Below, in pieces: positions 24,601 through 25,445 of a stretch of 25,445 nucleotides of DNA; the stretch's first letter is position 1, and each line of letters starts with the position of its first letter. Origin of the DNA: Gaertneriomyces semiglobifer (lineage: Eukaryota; Chytridiomycota; Chytridiomycetes; Spizellomycetales; Spizellomycetaceae); assembly GCA_025558075.1 (NCBI GenBank), contig JAHLKF010000059.1:1-25445 (forward strand). The letters are read 5' to 3'. A model generated the notes under the pieces. The model was not told the DNA's origin. It searched no databases and saw only the letters and a list, made by a program, of their open reading frames with translations. The position numbers were made by a program, and so were the translations under genes.

Positions 24601-25202
24601 TGATGCTTTGGACGAGTACACGTTGTTCCGATACAAACACAATCGGGAAAAAGCCGACCTGATCTCCATAAGGGTTACATACCAGCGGCCATCTTTGTTC
24701 CAGCATACGGACGCCTCCTACTGTTAGAGCAAATGCTCAAGCTCGATACCAACGTTCTTATGCATGACACTGACAGTATCATTTATGTAAAGACACCCGA
24801 TATGCCCAAGGATTTTGTACCAGCAGGTGATATCTGGGGAGACTGGGAAGTGGACAAGTTTGAAAAGAAACATAAGGGGATTCGTGAGTTTGTCGGTTTG
24901 GGACCAAGACGTATGGGTTACGTGGTGACGACGGCTACACTACCTTCAAATGTAAAGGTGTCTCTCTCAAAGTGGCTCACAACAAAATCTTCAATTTCAA
25001 CACCGCCTTGGAGATTCTCTTGTCCGACAGAACCGTTGATGTGCCACAATTCACCTTTACGTATCATATGGGTCGTGATATGACGAGTCGGCGTTTTTTC
25101 AAAAAGATCACGTTTGATCAAGACAAGTTGAAGGGTGTGTACGATAAAGAAACGAAACAATTGTGGCCTTTTGGACACAGTATTTTAGAGGATATGTGTT
25201 AA
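21618..25202 (+). pseudogene. polB: Protein-primed family B DNA polymerase with three frameshifts
   Basis: A Polinton/adintovirus-type pPolB. The start at 21618 (ATG) is preferred to the GTG at 21576. Exonuclease motifs are ExoI YDIES (about 410-414), ExoII HNASGYD (497-503) and ExoIII YCKQD (629-633). Polymerase motifs are RGGRTD (about 719), motif A DVVSMYP (747-753), motif B KQTFKILFNSAWGK (about 944-957) and motif C HDTDS near 24767. The first frame stops at 24570-24572. Coding continues in the next frame to about 24665, changes again before the motif C segment, and changes once more near 24912, ending at TAA 25200-25202. Every change equals one missing base. The N-terminal 400 residues add a Cys178/His284 peptidase-like region and Cys-rich zinc-finger-like segments (307-380). 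As written, motif C is lost, so the product would be inactive. Confidence 0.85.
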
Positions 25203-25244
25203 ATAATATGCACATTTACATTGACAAGTAACGTGACATCTACT

Positions 25245-25445
25245 ATGGACGTTTCCGGTGACCCTGCCACGACCTGCAAAGCACCGGATTGGCTTACATT
25301 GTGACCGTTGTTTTGGGTGTCCTTCTTGGAGTATCAGAAGCTTTGGGAATCAAAGCACCGAACCGCACTGCTAGTGTCACAGGTGCTCTTTTCAAGGGAA
25401 CAAAAGCGACCACCACAACACTTGTTGAAGGCTGTGAAGCCGGCG
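25245..25445 (+). pseudogene. Possible membrane protein, frameshifted and cut by the right edge
   Basis: An ATG at 25245 opens a frame (MDVSGDPATTCKAPDW) that stops at 25302-25304. The neighbouring frame is open from about 25262 to the edge and encodes a clear hydrophobic segment, GLAYIVTVVLGVLLGVSEAL, then KAPNRTASVTGALFKG. Together they look like one gene with one missing base, the same kind of break as in the polymerase. It follows that gene by 42 bp on the same strand. A minus-strand frame is also open over these bases, so confidence is modest. The C-terminus lies beyond the window. Confidence 0.35.

Noticed and set aside
24540..24930. Introns as an explanation for the polymerase breaks
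   Set aside because: Coding signal continues on both sides with almost no bases to spare, and no GT...AG pair of usual length removes the stops. One missing base at each site is simpler.

Overview
The window looks like eukaryotic chromosomal DNA, or possibly the genome of a virus of a eukaryote, filled with genes of small double-jelly-roll DNA viruses (Preplasmiviricota: polinton-like viruses, virophages, Polintons/Mavericks). The evidence is TATA boxes, a spliceosomal intron of about 75 bp (GT...CTAAC...AG), genes alternating between strands, and the absence of Shine-Dalgarno-type operons. No unambiguous host gene is visible, so I cannot name the host.

The left block, about 1-15.2 kb, has the content of a polinton-like virus. 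From left to right it holds: an unrecognised gene running off the left edge (-); a divergent promoter flanked by two hairpin tandem arrays; a 95-aa gene (-); a tyrosine recombinase (-); a retroviral-type DDE integrase with a chromodomain (-), interrupted by a stop; a small virion-like protein (-); a 488-aa Pro/Ser-rich protein (+); a 52-aa basic protein (+); a major capsid protein (-); a basic coiled-coil protein (-); a penton-like minor capsid protein (-); an A32/FtsK-like packaging ATPase (+); a second, paralogous major capsid protein (+); two small proteins; an 841-aa PrimPol-SF3 helicase (-); and a protein with several zinc ribbons (+). The set covers integration, capsid assembly, genome packaging and replication.

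The middle, about 15.2-16.5 kb, is mostly non-coding. It has duplicated TATA promoters, an array built on a GCAATGTC motif, a perfect 54-bp palindrome and a doubtful small ORF followed by AATAAA.

The right block, 16.5 kb to the right edge, looks like the start of a second, Polinton/adintovirus-type element with a different gene set: an HNH-endonuclease protein (-), a second packaging ATPase with an intron (+), a possible ssDNA-binding protein (-), a small basic ORF (+), a possible dUTPase-fold protein (+), a protein-primed family B DNA polymerase (+) and a membrane-protein-like ORF cut by the window edge. Its capsid genes, if any, would lie beyond the window.

Several genes in both blocks are broken by frameshifts: the coiled-coil protein once, the second capsid protein twice, the polymerase three times and the edge ORF once. 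By my frame bookkeeping every one has the same sign, as if one base were missing. That suggests either assembly deletions or decay of integrated copies. All functional calls come from motifs read by eye; no database search was run.
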